From Cheilinus undulatus (Eukaryota > Chordata > Actinopteri > Labriformes > Labridae), in contig NC_054878.1 of assembly GCF_018320785.1 (NCBI RefSeq), positions 45,379,429-45,443,428 on the forward strand: a stretch of 64,000 nt of DNA, written 5' to 3'. The notes beneath the pieces are model-generated. The model had not been told where the DNA came from. It saw only the letters and a list, made by a program, of their open reading frames with translations, and ran no database searches. The number at the start of each line of letters is the position of its first letter. Position 1 is the first letter of the stretch. Of this stretch, positions 51,365 to 62,859 are shown in pieces. The translations under genes and the position numbers were made by a program.

Positions 51365-52740
51365 AGAGAGAGAAAGAGCGGTGTTTGGAGATGTGTGATT
51401 TCTTTGTGCAGAGCCATGCTAACACTTTCCCTTCGTTTCCATTCACTATGCTAAGCTAAGCTAACAGCAGAGGGAGGATGGGCTCATGTTTCTGAACTCA
51501 CTGACCTCAGCCTGCAGCAGACATGTGACCGAGGAGGAGGAGGAGGCGGGGCTTAGCTGCACGTGCCATCATGTTTACAAACCACACACACACACCCTCA
51601 CCCTCATTGCATGGAGCGAAGCAGAGATTGAGTGTCTTCGGCAGTGAAAAATCTTCACTTGTTGCTGTAATAAGTTTTAAATTTCACGTTGTCTCCTTCA
51701 ACCTTATTTACAAATAAAATAAAATCTGGGCTTCTCTTTTTGTTAAATACGCCCCAAAGATATAAAAATCTTTCCTTAGTATCCAATCAATCAACTTATT
51801 GTGATTTTTATTTTAAAAAATGTCACGATGGTTCCAATTCAACCTTCTTTTACCACATTGCTCTGCTAAATGTACAGGTTAATTTATTTTAAATGACAAA
51901 CTTTACTCTTTTAATGTCTCCATCTTCTTTATTGTTAATTTATTTTAGTACTGTGTTCACATCAGGGTTCACAGACCTGTTCAAGGTCAAATTCGAGCAG
52001 TTTCAAGGTGAACTGAACGATTTACCAGCATTTCCCAGCTTTGGAACAGTGTTAACTTCCTGTGTGTTAAAGCCCTGCTTTATAGCTTCATATTAGGATT
52101 CTAGATAGAAGAACCAAACCACAGATAAGGGAGCTCATATTGATAAACCATGAAATAAGACAGCAGAAAAAGATAAATGTCTGATATCTGAGGGTTCAGA
52201 TGACTCGTGAGCTGCTGAATTCTTTATGAAAACGTAAAAAACGATGATGGTACTTTTTTAAATCCTATTTTTATGAACAGCTGAGAGGTGGGTTTTTTTT
52301 GCTCTCGTGTTTCTCTCTCATTGTTTCTTGAAAATAGGGATCAACATTTTGGATCCCTCTGCAGATTCCGTAGCTCTCTGCTTTTCAGGAACGCTCTGCC
52401 TGGATGTTTTCCAGGTTTCTTATCAGCATGGACAGAGCGACTAAATGAGGAAACTGTTGGAACTTGTTTTTCCCTCCTGTTTGAGCCGAGCAGTGAATCA
52501 ACTCTGAGTGCTGAGTTTACATTTTCCAGGATGATAAAGATTCAAAAACTTCATTAAGGTTCCCAGTGAATCAAACTTAAGCTCCTCACAGACAATTAAG
52601 TATTTTCTATAAAATACAACAAAAGAAGAAGAAATAAATGAAAAAGAAATCTGTATGCTAGTTTAGTCCACATCAACATGTAGTTAAATGAACTTATCTG
52701 CATTCTAGATAGGATATAAAAAAACTTAAACTGAGCTGAG
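51365..52740. other. Intergenic, no gene recognised
   Basis: A short GA repeat (about 51359-51376), a GC-rich GGAGGAGGAGGAGGCGGGGC patch near 51533, then AT-rich sequence. Short frames at 51893-52096 and 52288-52557 match nothing. Confidence 0.35.
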
Positions 52741-52885
52741 CCTCACAGTGCTATGAAAAACTATTTGCCCCTTCCTGATTTCTCTCTTTTTGTGTGTGTG
52801 TTTTGCATATTTGTCACACTTCATGTTTTGTCTGGTCAGTCCTCAGAATATTTTCCCAGAAGTCTTGGGGATCATCAGGATGTTT

Positions 52886-53173
52886 TTAGTCAAAGTAAGA
52901 CAAGCCTTTGTGCTCTTTTTGGTCAGCAGTGGTTTTGGCCTTGGAATTCTCCCATGATACCATTGTTGCCCAGTCTCTTTCTGATTGTTGAATCATGACC
53001 TCTGATCTTAACTGAGTCAGTGAGGCCTGCAGGTCTTGTGTTCTGGGTTCTTCTGGGACCTCCTGGATGAGTTGTCCATGCTTTCTTGGAGTCATCTTGA
53101 TAGGCCGGCCACTCCTGGGAAGGTTCACGACTGTTTCAAGTTTCCTCCATTTGTGGGTAATGGCTCTCACCAT
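52886..53173 (-). pseudogene. Tc1-like transposase fragment (DNA-binding region)
   Basis: Ninety-five codons with NLPRSGRPIKMTPRKHGQLI, the conserved linker between the two helix-turn-helix units. The N-terminal exon-like part is displaced about 870 bp away by the hAT insertion, and the DDE core is deleted. Confidence 0.85.
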
Positions 53174-53185
53174 GGTCTTCTAGAG

Positions 53186-54052
53186 CAGTGGTTCTCAACC
53201 TTGGGGTTGGGTCACCAGATGCCTTAAAAAACTAAGAATATTTTTTAAATTAGACTGTTGCCACTTGACACGAATTTTACCAAATGTTAACCCTTTTACA
53301 TCACTTTTTAACACCACTTTTAGCACATTTTTGCCACTTGAAACACATTTTGGTCAATTTTAAACCCTTTCCACCACTTTTTTCTGCCTGTTTTTTGCCC
53401 CTTCTAAACCAATTCTTGCCACTTTCTGCCTATTGTTGCCCCTGTTGACCCATTATTACATCTATCAACCACTTTTTACAACCCTTTTTGCACATTTTAC
53501 CACAGTCAACCCATGTTTGCCAGTTTATATCAATTTTTCATCCCAGTCCACCAAATTTCCACCATTTCTTTGCGGTTTAAAGCCATTTCAGCCACTTTTA
53601 AATCCCCTTTTGCCACTTTTTGTGCCTGTTTTTGCCACTTTTTTCTAATTTTTGCCACCTTATGTTCTTTAAATATCCAATTCAACCACCTTTTCAGAAT
53701 TGTTTGCCATTATTAACCAATTTTGGCCATTTTAACCCATTTTAATCATGGTTTTGACAAGTTATTTTCATTTAAAGAAGGCTATTTACTACATGAATGA
53801 ATAAAGATATTTGTTTCTTTGATAAGAGTGGTTATTTTCTAGGTCAAATATAAACATGGATTTCACAGCCTAACTCCACAATGGACCATGGTTTTGTTGA
53901 CCTCTATGGGTCCCCAGTTTGGCTGGGTCCCAGAAACCTCCCTCCTTTAACCCCCCTTATGGACAGCCTTGTCTGCACTATTCTTTAATGTTAATGACTG
54001 TGTTCAACCACCTCCAAGTAGAGTGGGGGGTCCCTGTCATTGAGAACCTCTG
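53186..54052. mobile_element. hAT non-autonomous element (867 bp), complete, copy C
   Basis: The ends CAGTGGTTCTCAACCTTGGG and (reverse complement) CAGAGGTTCTCAATGACAGG are imperfect inverted repeats. The flanks TTCTAGAG (53178-53185) and CTCTAGAG (54053-54060) match 7 of 8 bases and fit the hAT target NTCTAGAN. The interior (53270-53760) is a degenerate array of CCACTTTTAACCCATTTTTGCC-type words. No transposase. Confidence 0.88.
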
Positions 54053-54309
54053 CTCTAGAGTCCTAAAGCCTTCGAATGTCTTTGTTAACCTTTCCAGACT
54101 GATATAAGTCGATGACTTTGTTCCTCATCTGTTCTTGAATTTCTTTAGATGGTTCCATGATGTGTTGGAGATCTTTTAGACAACTTCACTTTGTCAGACA
54201 GCTTCTATTTAAGGGGTTTCTGGATTCAAAAGGGTTGGCAGTAATCAGGTCTAGATGTGGCTAATGAGTTTAAACTCGGCATGTGGGACAAAAACTTTTT
54301 CATGGCACT

Positions 54310-54640
54310 TTGCAACCAGTTTGCTACTCCCGTTTTGCTTGCAACATCAACAGAAGAAGGCCAGCAGACACTTTCTGAAGAGAGGTATATCTCTGTCTAG
54401 CAAAGTCAAACAAGCTCCTATAAATAATGCTCTCTGGGATAAGGGCAGTAGTCGAGGTACATTTATTTAGCCTCATGCTGTTGATGTAAATAATGTTTGA
54501 ATAATGTGAAACACTTCAAGCCAAAGTGAAACTATCATCTTTCTTCTGCTGTTCTACGATAAGTTTGTATTTAATCACACAGTTTCCTACAGTTGTGTTT
54601 GAGACAATGTTAGTGCTGCCAGTGTTTTCAGATGTTACCC
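54310..54640. other. Spacer between the Tc1/hAT nest and the 350-bp array
   Basis: No gene or repeat recognised. Confidence 0.3.
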
Positions 54641-55084
54641 CACTCAGAGCTTCACATCCAGCCTGTCTTTGTTGTCTGGTCTGCTGCAGTATCCTCACTT
54701 CACCTCGTGGGGTCGGTTTGGAGAAGTATTTTGTCTCAGAGAAAGCTGAAAAGAGAATCAATTAAAACAAAAAACAACGAAATAAAAAGTTAATATAAAA
54801 AGTGTTGTAAAACAGGATCACGTAAAGTAATTCCCTTTAAAATGTTACATCAGTCTAAATATTACTCGCCTTAGTAGATATAAAAATTGTAAACCTATAA
54901 ATGTGTAATATTTCCATCATAGTCGTGATATTAGCACTATCATAAATATAAAAGTGCTGTGCTAATAATAAAACATTAACCCTATTTAAAAGTGTTTTTA
55001 TGTGTTCTTAAGTCTCATTGTTGTAGTCTGGTCTGCTGCAGAGTCCTCAGATTTCCTCTTCAGGTCATTTAAGGGAGGCAGTTC

Positions 55085-55675
55085 TATTTCAGTTCAAGCT
55101 CAAAGACCCGGGTACCCTACTGGCCTCAACTGAACCCAACTGGTCCCAACTGAACCCTGCAGGTCACCAATGGTCTCCACTGGACTCTTATTGTCTCAAG
55201 TAGATCCTACTGGATCCTAATGTTCTTCACTGGACCTAAGTGGTCTCTTCCTGATCCTACTGAACATAAGTGGGCTGACTTGTTTTCCACTGGTCCCTAC
55301 TAGATTCTGATGGACCAAGTTGGACACCACTGTACTCCACCAGTATGTGCTGGACCTCTCATTGTCTCTATTTGACCCTGCTGGACTTAAACCCATCCAG
55401 CTGGACTACGCTGTTCCCTACTAGCTTTAACTGAACCCAGCTGGACATTAATGGTCTCCACTGGATTCCACTTGTCTGTACTGGGCTATAATGGTCTGTA
55501 TAAGACCCTACTGGACTATAACAGATCCTACTGGATCCTTATGTTCTCCACTGGACATTAGTGGTCTCTACCTGATCCTACTGGACTTTAGTGGACTCTC
55601 TTGTCCTCCACTGGTATGTACCGGATTCTATTTGTCTCTGGGTGACTCTGCTAGACTTAAACCCATCCAGAGGTA
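55085..55675. repeat. ACTGG-type minisatellite
   Basis: Dozens of degenerate units such as TCTCCACTGGACCCTACTGG. Longer stretches recur, for example GATCCTACTGGATCCT near 55203 and 55523 and TTAAACCCATCCAG near 55388 and 55658. It lies inside the 350-bp array between the second and third cores. Confidence 0.88.
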
Positions 55676-57216
55676 CTGCACTTAGTTTAATATAATTAAC
55701 AATGCTGATGTGCTTTACACTTATAAAGGCTAAAAATTCAAGCCAGCCCACAATAATTAGATCACAATCAATATGGACATCTCTGATATATTCATGTAAA
55801 AAGTCTCCACTATTGTGCTGATGCATTAGAATATCAGAAATATAAATAATAAATAATAAATAATGCTATTTCCATCCAGAATAGTTCTTTAAAAATGCTT
55901 ACAGTCTCTGTTCTGCTTCTGCCTGCTGCAGTGTCCTCGTATTTCCTCTTGGGGTCGGTCTGGGTGAGCAGAGTTTATCTCGGTAGAGGCTAAGCGAGGA
56001 TATTATACATAAAAAATACACATACCAGTTAAAAACATACTATTAAATGTAGTAAAGTGAAAATCAAAGTGATGAAGAAGAGGTAAAAGTTTGATATTCC
56101 CCTTCAGGATTTAACCACAGCATTCAAACATTACCAGTCCAAATGTATTTAAATAAAGTATATTTCCAATCATTGTATTGAGGTTTATTGCATCTAGAAC
56201 AGAAATATTTTAACACATCATTTTAATTTAAAAGCACTTTTTCACTCTTCTCAGCCCCTCTTTTGTTCTCCTGCTGCTGCAGTATCCTCGTATTTCCTCT
56301 GGGGGTCATTTAAGGAAACCAGCTTACTCACAGAAACATTTAAAATAGACACAATTACATCAAATAAGACAAAATAATACAAAACTTAAAATTAGTGAGA
56401 AATGTATTTTATTCAGTTAAGGAAAAAGTTGAGTTTTTATTTTAAATGTTACAGTGAAGTTTAAATGTAATTAGATTTAGTGTATCTTCTTAATCATAAT
56501 ATTTTTGTTACTACAGTGGTGTTTTAAGTATCAGAAATTAGAAATATGCTTCATGTTACAAAAGTATTTTCCCATTTAAAAGTCTTTTTAGCCTTTCTTT
56601 GTCCCTCCTCTTCCTGCTGCAGTGTCCTCGTGTTTCCTCTTGGGGTCAGTCAGGGTGAGCAGAGTCTATTTCAGTTAAAACCCAAAGAAATGAGATTAAA
56701 TTTAAATAATTAGCTGGAATAAATGTTAAATATTTCTCTTGTTGATTATCAGAGCGGTACCGGCACAAAACCAGCTTTAAAAGAAATATTTAATATTTTT
56801 TGTCTACAAATTCAGATGATTAATAGAAAATGTACTCAATAAAATCACATGCGGCATTAAACAGGAGCATTGATAGGAAATGCCCAATGTGGTCAAGATT
56901 CAGCAGTTATTATTAAATAAATAAGAATGACATTTTTTAACATTATGTTAACTTCCTCAGTGTCAGAGGGAAAAAATCTTTTGTAAAGATTTAGTCTCAA
57001 ATGAAAAGAAACCCCAGCTGCTAACTTTTAAATGTTTTTATTGAATGGTTTTTCAAAATAAAGTTTTATTTTCAGCATTTCTTTGTTGTCTGCTCTGCTG
57101 CAGTGTCCTTAAGTTACCTCTTGGGGTCAGTTTAAGGAAGAGACAAAAATATCAAAAAAATAGGTCAGAAATAGATTTAAAAAATTAAAAAATAGTAAAA
57201 TTATGACAGTGTGGAG

Positions 57217-57663
57217 CAGTGTTAATTTCGTCAACCAAAGCTATTCATTGACAACCTTTTTTTCCCATGAAAAAACTAGACTAAAACTAACAAAAATAGA
57301 TCTGTGATGACTAAAACTGACAAAAGATGACTAAAACTAGACTAAAATGTAATTTAGTTTTCGTCAGACATTCAAAATCTGTGATATTTCTCCACTGTGG
57401 GTAAATCTGTCAAAATGCAATGCATCTATATCTATTCTGCCTCTCAGCTGTAGAAAGCAGGGACCCCAGGTTTGGCAGAGTGCAGAGAACACACTACCAT
57501 GGTTTGGTACCAGATTTAGGCAAGAAAATAAATGCTTGGACTAAAAGTAAAGACTAAGATGTGAGGATTTTTTATGGACTAAAACTAGATTAAAATGTTT
57601 AGAGTTTTCATTGACTAAAACTAAAAAGGGTAGAAATGACCAAAAATGCATTAAGAGCGTATG
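57217..57663. mobile_element. Inverted-repeat element rich in GACTAAAACTA, copy 2
   Basis: Begins CAGTGTTAATTTCGTCAACC, contains repeated GACTAAAACTAGACTAAAAT words, and shares the CTCTCAGCTGTAGAAAGCAGG region with copy 1 in the opposite orientation. Inserted in the 350-bp array. Confidence 0.75.
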
Positions 57664-59799
57664 AAGGCAAATATTGTGTTTTTTCTGGCACTGATTACCA
57701 CCAGAAGTGAGCATCCTAATCAGGAATCTGCCTGTGAGAGGTCACTATTACCAACTTTAACACTGTTGCCTTTTAAACCCATCTGTAACGTTAATGACAG
57801 AGAAAAATCTTTACGTTAATGATAGAGAAATAAAAATTCAAGGATAAGAAAAGGAAAATGATGCTACCTTTTCATGTAAAAGCCTCGAGATAAACTTATT
57901 TACAGGTGTTGCGTTAGAGACAAAGTAAACATGTCATTCAGCGTGACTGTCACCGAGGGAGGAAAATGATTTAAATACATTCATGGTCTGATGAAACTAA
58001 ATGAATGCAGATAAATGGCACAAATTCATGACCTATTTTTGTACCTTTCAATTGGAGCAGCAGGGGGTGGCATTGGGGTGGAGGGGTACCGAAATGAAGC
58101 ATCGAAATCTGTGATGTATTTCAGTCCAGTCGGTGTCAGATGTGTTGGTACTGAATTTCCATTTTCATCCCTGAAAATTACAAACGACAAGATAAATGTG
58201 CAAATTTTAAAAGGAATCCAAAATTATCAGACAAGTTTTAGTCCACACTGGTAGTGTGATGTCATCTGACCACAGAGCTCCTCGGCCTGTACTAGCTAAC
58301 AGTACCGGCTGTTACAGACTGGACACGTCTCCATTGTGTCTCCCTGCTGTCATTCTTTACAAGTTTTAGCTCAATAAACCTCACAACAAGTGTCTTGATT
58401 CAGTGTACAGCACAAACCAGAAATGTACTCATATAGTGTTTATTTCTGACATATTGGACTATGTGGACAACTTTACTACACAGACACATTTTCGCTCGTG
58501 TCCTTTATCGTAGTCTTCAAGACATTTTCTACTAATGTGGGCACACAAATTTGCTAAAACAAGCTAAATGTGTCAGTTTATAATTTTTTTTATTTTGGCT
58601 GATAACCACGTGAGACTCACTGCTCATGCTGCAGTCTGAGACAGGACAGGCTGAGGAGCGCTGTGGCCAGATGACGTCACACTACCAGTGTGGACCAAAA
58701 TATGGCGTCCTCCTGGCGGGTTCAAATTTACTCAAAATGCAGATACTGAGTGTTTTTATCTAGTATACAAATAAGAGATAGAAATATCTATCCAATAAGA
58801 TGAATTTGTCTGATCATGCTTCTAAAGTAAATAATAATTATAGAAGAAAAACTATTGTGATTAATGCTGACAGCTTTAGTTTGAATATTAAGTCATTAAA
58901 ATCAGTGTGATATCGGGTCAGTGTGTACAGCCATTTACTACTATGTGTAATATTCTGACACCAGTGTAATGTAGAGGCTGCAGCCCATGTTAGATTTTTT
59001 ATGTTATTTCCATGTAATGTGATTTAAAATGATCATGAAGTTTTATATCCAGTCTGTCTTTGTTGTCTGGTCTGCTGCAGTGTCCTCACCTCACCTCTCG
59101 GGGTCACTGAGGGGAGAAAGAGTCATTCAAAGCAACATAAAGCAAAGAAAATATCAAAATAAAACCAAATCTGCTTCTATTAAATTATACTGATTTGATC
59201 AGTGCAGTAATTCCTGCTGACTGAGATCAACAGAACAGTAACTACCACAATATATTTGATGTTTTTCTGGGCTTTTTACTGTGTTTGGGTTGTGTGGCTG
59301 GGTGCTTTTGCTTTAAATCCATTTTATTTTTTTGCTCTGTTTGCAACTTCATGTGTGCCAAAGCACACCTTGTTATAAAACAGGCTTCACAAATAAAGGT
59401 AGTCTCAAAGAAATTCAGGTGCATTTTGTTAAACATATAAAAATCCCAGCTGGTGTTTATTCTTTGTACTTTCCACACATGCTTTTCTCTTATTATTTCA
59501 CTAAAAATATCTAAGTCATTTCTATAGTACAGTAGTGGGTAATAGCCTCAAACAGCCATAAATAAAGAGATGGTATATTTTTACATCTTTGTGATTATTG
59601 TCATAAATATTTCAGCTTTGTGTGCAGACTTTCTTTGTTCGCCGAGCTGCTGCAGTGTCCTGATTTAACCTCCTGAGGTCATTTAAGGTAACGTCTCCCA
59701 TTCACAGCAGGAAACACCCACCAAAATAAAGCAAAACAATGTACCAAAATAAAATCATTATACATGAAAATAGATGATTTATCTCTTATCACATGTCAC

Positions 59800-60080
59800 A
59801 CCATCTAATCTGGCGGCCCGGATCAGCTGCTCTCTCGAACAGTCATGGGGGTTGTGTCTTTTTTTCTTTTTTTTTGGCGGCAGCCATGTTCATCCCTCGT
59901 TATAGCCTGCCGCTGTTGCTAGGCGACTTCAGAGCGTTGGGCATGTTGCCATGGCGATACTATAGTGAGAGAGAGAGAGAGAGAGAGAGAGAGCAGCGTT
60001 GCCTCCTGTCACCTCAGTGCTGCGCTGCGTTCACATACGGCTGGTTGATTCCAACGTCCACATGGATTATTTTTACCGTG
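59800..60080. promoter_or_regulatory. GC-rich segment with two RFX X-box-like motifs
   Basis: GTTGCTAGGCGAC (59915-59927) fits the X-box pattern RYYNYY-N(1-3)-RRNRAC exactly, and GTTGCCATGGCGAT (59945-59958) fits with one mismatch, 17 bp apart. A GA microsatellite follows (59966-59993). The motifs are seen; no transcript or exon can be assigned. Confidence 0.4.
59966..59993. repeat. (GA)n microsatellite
   Basis: About thirteen GA units. Confidence 0.95.
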
Positions 60081-60199
60081 TCCTCGGATGACTCCACAGA
60101 GCCGGCTTTACATTTCACCTCGAGCGGCTTTAGGAAGAAAACTTTATGTCCCAACATGACTCGGACAGTAAAAATGACTCAGATATGTGGATTTTATTG

Positions 60200-60835
60200 A
60201 TAAAACAAACCATAATGAGCCAGCATGCCATATTATTGTCATTTTATACACTTTTATGTGCATTCATCAGAGGTTATATTCATTAGAAGAATGTAAACAA
60301 AGGCAGGAAAATTGAGTTTTAATGAAATACAGAGGCATATTTCTCCCTTATAGCATCTTTAATGTAATTATCATGAAAATAACCTAAATAACAGATAATC
60401 AATGCTTGTTTAATGATAAAAATACGGGTTTTAAAGCTGTAGGAGGTAAATCGAGATATCCGTTAGATTTTTTCTGACATTACTTTCATAAAATATTAAT
60501 TTCCCTGTTAATTGATCCGCCAATTGATTAACTGATAAAACAAAGAAATAATTTAGCAGATTTATACAGCATATCAGTTACAGATATGGATGCCCTGATC
60601 TGTTTTTTGCCATTAACAACCATTAAAGTCCTTGTAAAGTTAAATACAAAAATATGAGCTTTAACACACTCGATACGTTGGAGTAAGGCTGCTGTAAACA
60701 GATCTCAGTATGATCTAGGATTTGACCAGTAAGAAAGTTTTTCACCTCTTTCCTGGCTGGGTTAATGTGGGCTTGACTGATCGCAAAGAATCGTGTATTA
60801 ATATGACAACAGCTACCTGTCAAGCTTATTTTATG
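60200..60835. other. Intergenic, no gene recognised
   Basis: AT-rich, no long frame. Confidence 0.35.
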
Positions 60836-60837
60836 TA

Positions 60838-61105
60838 GTTTATGTGTACTACGTCATAGTTGTTGTAGTTCTGATTGGCCTGTAATGAGTGTGTCAGGCA
60901 GAAGGTTTGTCCAATCACACTCCAAGTCTTTCCTGAAAGGTTCCACCCTTCCCAAACACCGTCCATGGGGTGTTGCCCAGATGGATATGAAATAAATCCC
61001 ACACTTGTGTGCATGCACAGTTTGATACAGTAGGTGGCGGTATGCACAGGGCTGGTTTGAAAATCCACCAAGAAGGAGAAGGAGGAAGATGACACAACCA
61101 TGGTG
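60838..61105 (-). mobile_element. Fragment related to the helicase-ORF transposon at 40447
   Basis: The minus strand has ATATCCATCTGGGCAAC, CCTTTCAGGAAAGACTTGGA, CTGACACACTCATTACAGG and GCCAATCAGAACTACAACAA, parallel in order and wording to CCATCTAGGAAACCTTTC, AAAACTTGGAGGGTGAT and GGGCCAATCAGAGCAACAAA in the 40447 element. No coding part remains. Confidence 0.5.
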
Positions 61106-61293
61106 TCCATTCAGGTCAACATTTTTATATGCTACGTGTAAACAACAGAGTCCATGCTCCTACTATAGATATTATTATTTTAGAGACGCTAGCAACAACC
61201 TTTTTTCTACTGCCGCATCTTCTGAGCTGCTCAGAGGATAAAATGAGTCTGTGCTGCAGGGATCGGACAGGCAGAGAAAACCGTAGTCTAGAT

Positions 61294-62339
61294 CAGGGGT
61301 TCTCAACCTTTTCAGCCCGCGACCCCCAAAATAAAGATGCCAGAGACCGGGGACCCCTGCTGTTCCTGAAGGTGGTTGAACACAGCCATGCAAAATTTTA
61401 AATAGTCATGTAGAGACAAGGCCGTGCACAAAGGGGGTAAATGGAAGAGCTTTCTGGGGCCTATCAAAACTGGGGGCCCATGGAGGTCAGCAAAACCATG
61501 ATCCATTGTGAAGTTAAGCTGTGATATCCATATTTCATATTTAACCTAAAAGAAATAACCACTAATATCAAAGAAGCAAATATCTTTTTTAATCATTCAT
61601 GTAGAAAATAGCCTTCTTACAAATGCAAATCCCCTTAGTTAAAAAATTAAAATGGTTCAAAAATTGCTACAATGGGTTAGTAACAGCAAAAATGGTGGAA
61701 AAGTTGGTGAAATTGGATTTTAAAGTATCAGAAATGGGTTAGAAGTGGCAAAAATTAGAAAAAGATGGCAAAAATGGGCATAAACAGTGGTAAAAGGGAG
61801 TTCAAAAGTGGTTCAAAGGGCTTTAGATTGGTTCAAAATGGGTGGAAATTTGGTGAAATGGGATGAAAAATTGATCTAAATTGGCAAAAAAAAGGGTTAA
61901 CTGAGAAAAAAAAAATAGGCAGATATTGGCAGAAACTGGTTAAACTAGCAAAATGGTCATATCAAATAGTGAAATGTGATTAAAATGGGAAAAACTGGGT
62001 GTAAAAAGTGGTAAAAAGGGGTTAATAGTATCAATAATAGGTCAACAGAGGCAACATTTAGCTTAAGTGGCAAGAATTAGATCAGAGGTGGCAAAAACAG
62101 GCAGAAAAAAAGTGGTGGAAAGAGTTTAAAAACTGACAAAAATAGGTGTTAAATGGAAAAAAATTTGTTGAAATTGGTGGGAAAAAACTGATGAAAAGGG
62201 GTTAAAATTTGACAAAACTGTTGTAAAGTGGCAACAGTGTAATTAAAAAATATTCATAGTTTTTTAGGACATCTGGAGACCCCCTCTCAGTGTCTCGTGA
62301 CCCCCAAAGGGTTCCCGACCCCAAGGTTGAGAACCACTG
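61294..62339. mobile_element. hAT non-autonomous element (1046 bp), copy D
   Basis: The ends CAGGGGTTCTCAACCTTTTC and (reverse complement) CAGTGGTTCTCAACCTTGGG are inverted repeats. The left flank GTCTAGAT fits the hAT target, but the right flank GAATAGAG does not match it well. The interior (61640-62235) is the GGCAAAAATGGGTTAAAAGTGG-type degenerate array seen in copies A-C. It abuts the dispersed repeat at 62345. Confidence 0.85.
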
Positions 62340-62344
62340 GAATA

Positions 62345-62830
62345 GAGAAAGAATTGTTCAAAGCCTGTGTGATGTCAGCCACAATAGACGGACTCAAACA
62401 GCTTTTGAAGCCAATCCACGGCGGCCATATTGAAATCGATGTCTCAACCTAACGGCCCACCCATTGAGCTTGACTTCCTGTCAGCTAGCTAGCACTAAAG
62501 CCGTCCTTCTGGAGGTAGCGTCTGCCTGTCGAGCTGTCAATCAAATGAGACGCACCAATCAGTCCGCAGTGAGGTTTTCCCTAAATATAATCTAAATAAT
62601 TGTGGTACAAACAATTCACCCCCAGTACAGTGAGAGCACATGAAGACATTAGTTAATGAGACATGTTTGGTTTTTTTGAACCAGGGTGTAAGCCAGGGTT
62701 TTATTTCTAGAGTAAAAAACATCTTTAACATGTGTTCAGACGGGACTTCGGTGTTCCTGCAGCCAGCCTCAAATGGACACTCGCAGTATTGCAATTTTTT
62801 GCACTTCAGGACCGGAGGTTGCCGCTTGGA
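62345..62830 (-). repeat. Dispersed repeat, copy B (inverted partner of 24162-24715)
   Basis: Reverse-complement landmarks AACCTCCGGTCCTGAAGTGC, CTTCCTGTCAGCTAGCTAGC and AACCTAACGGCCCACCCA match copy A in order. Both copies also share the GAGACGCACCAATCAG region. Confidence 0.75.
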
Positions 62831-62859
62831 GAAAACGCAGGAGCCTTCATGCAACTTTG

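Larger units (their letters stand above)
52747..54309 (-). mobile_element. Tc1-like transposon split by a nested hAT element
   Basis: The left end CAGTGCTATGAAAAACTATT and the inverted right end AAGTGCCATGAAAAAGTTTT mark a third Tc1-like family. The minus strand reads MEPSKEIQEQMRNKVIDLYQ (right of the insert, about 54080-54158) and THKWRKLETVVNLPRSGRPI (left of it, 53173 down), the two halves of a transposase DNA-binding domain. The sequence ends near FWENIL..DQTK, so the catalytic region after the first Asp block is deleted. Confidence 0.85.
54640..59700. repeat. Array of about 350-bp units with a conserved 57-bp core, interrupted by insertions
   Basis: The core TTTGTTGTCTGGTCTGCTGC then AGTGTCCTCRYATTTCCTCT and TGGGGTCATTTAAGG occurs near 54666, 55014, 55907, 56259, 56595, 57079, 59056 and 59631. 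Uninterrupted neighbours are 336-352 bp apart. TTTAAAAGTCTTTTTAGC-type sequence precedes several cores. The longer gaps hold the ACTGG minisatellite (55085-55675) and other inserts (57217-57663 and about 57700-58850). Confidence 0.82.

Noticed and set aside
54640-59700. A multi-exon gene made of the eight repeated cores
   Set aside because: Splice signals are not kept at the same place in all copies and the minus-strand frame is broken in some (copies 6 and 8), so an exon series is not supported.
59793-60200. 135-aa plus-strand open frame starting MSHHLIWRPGSAALS
   Set aside because: It runs through a GA microsatellite (EREREREREQ), has no domain, and overlaps promoter-like motifs.
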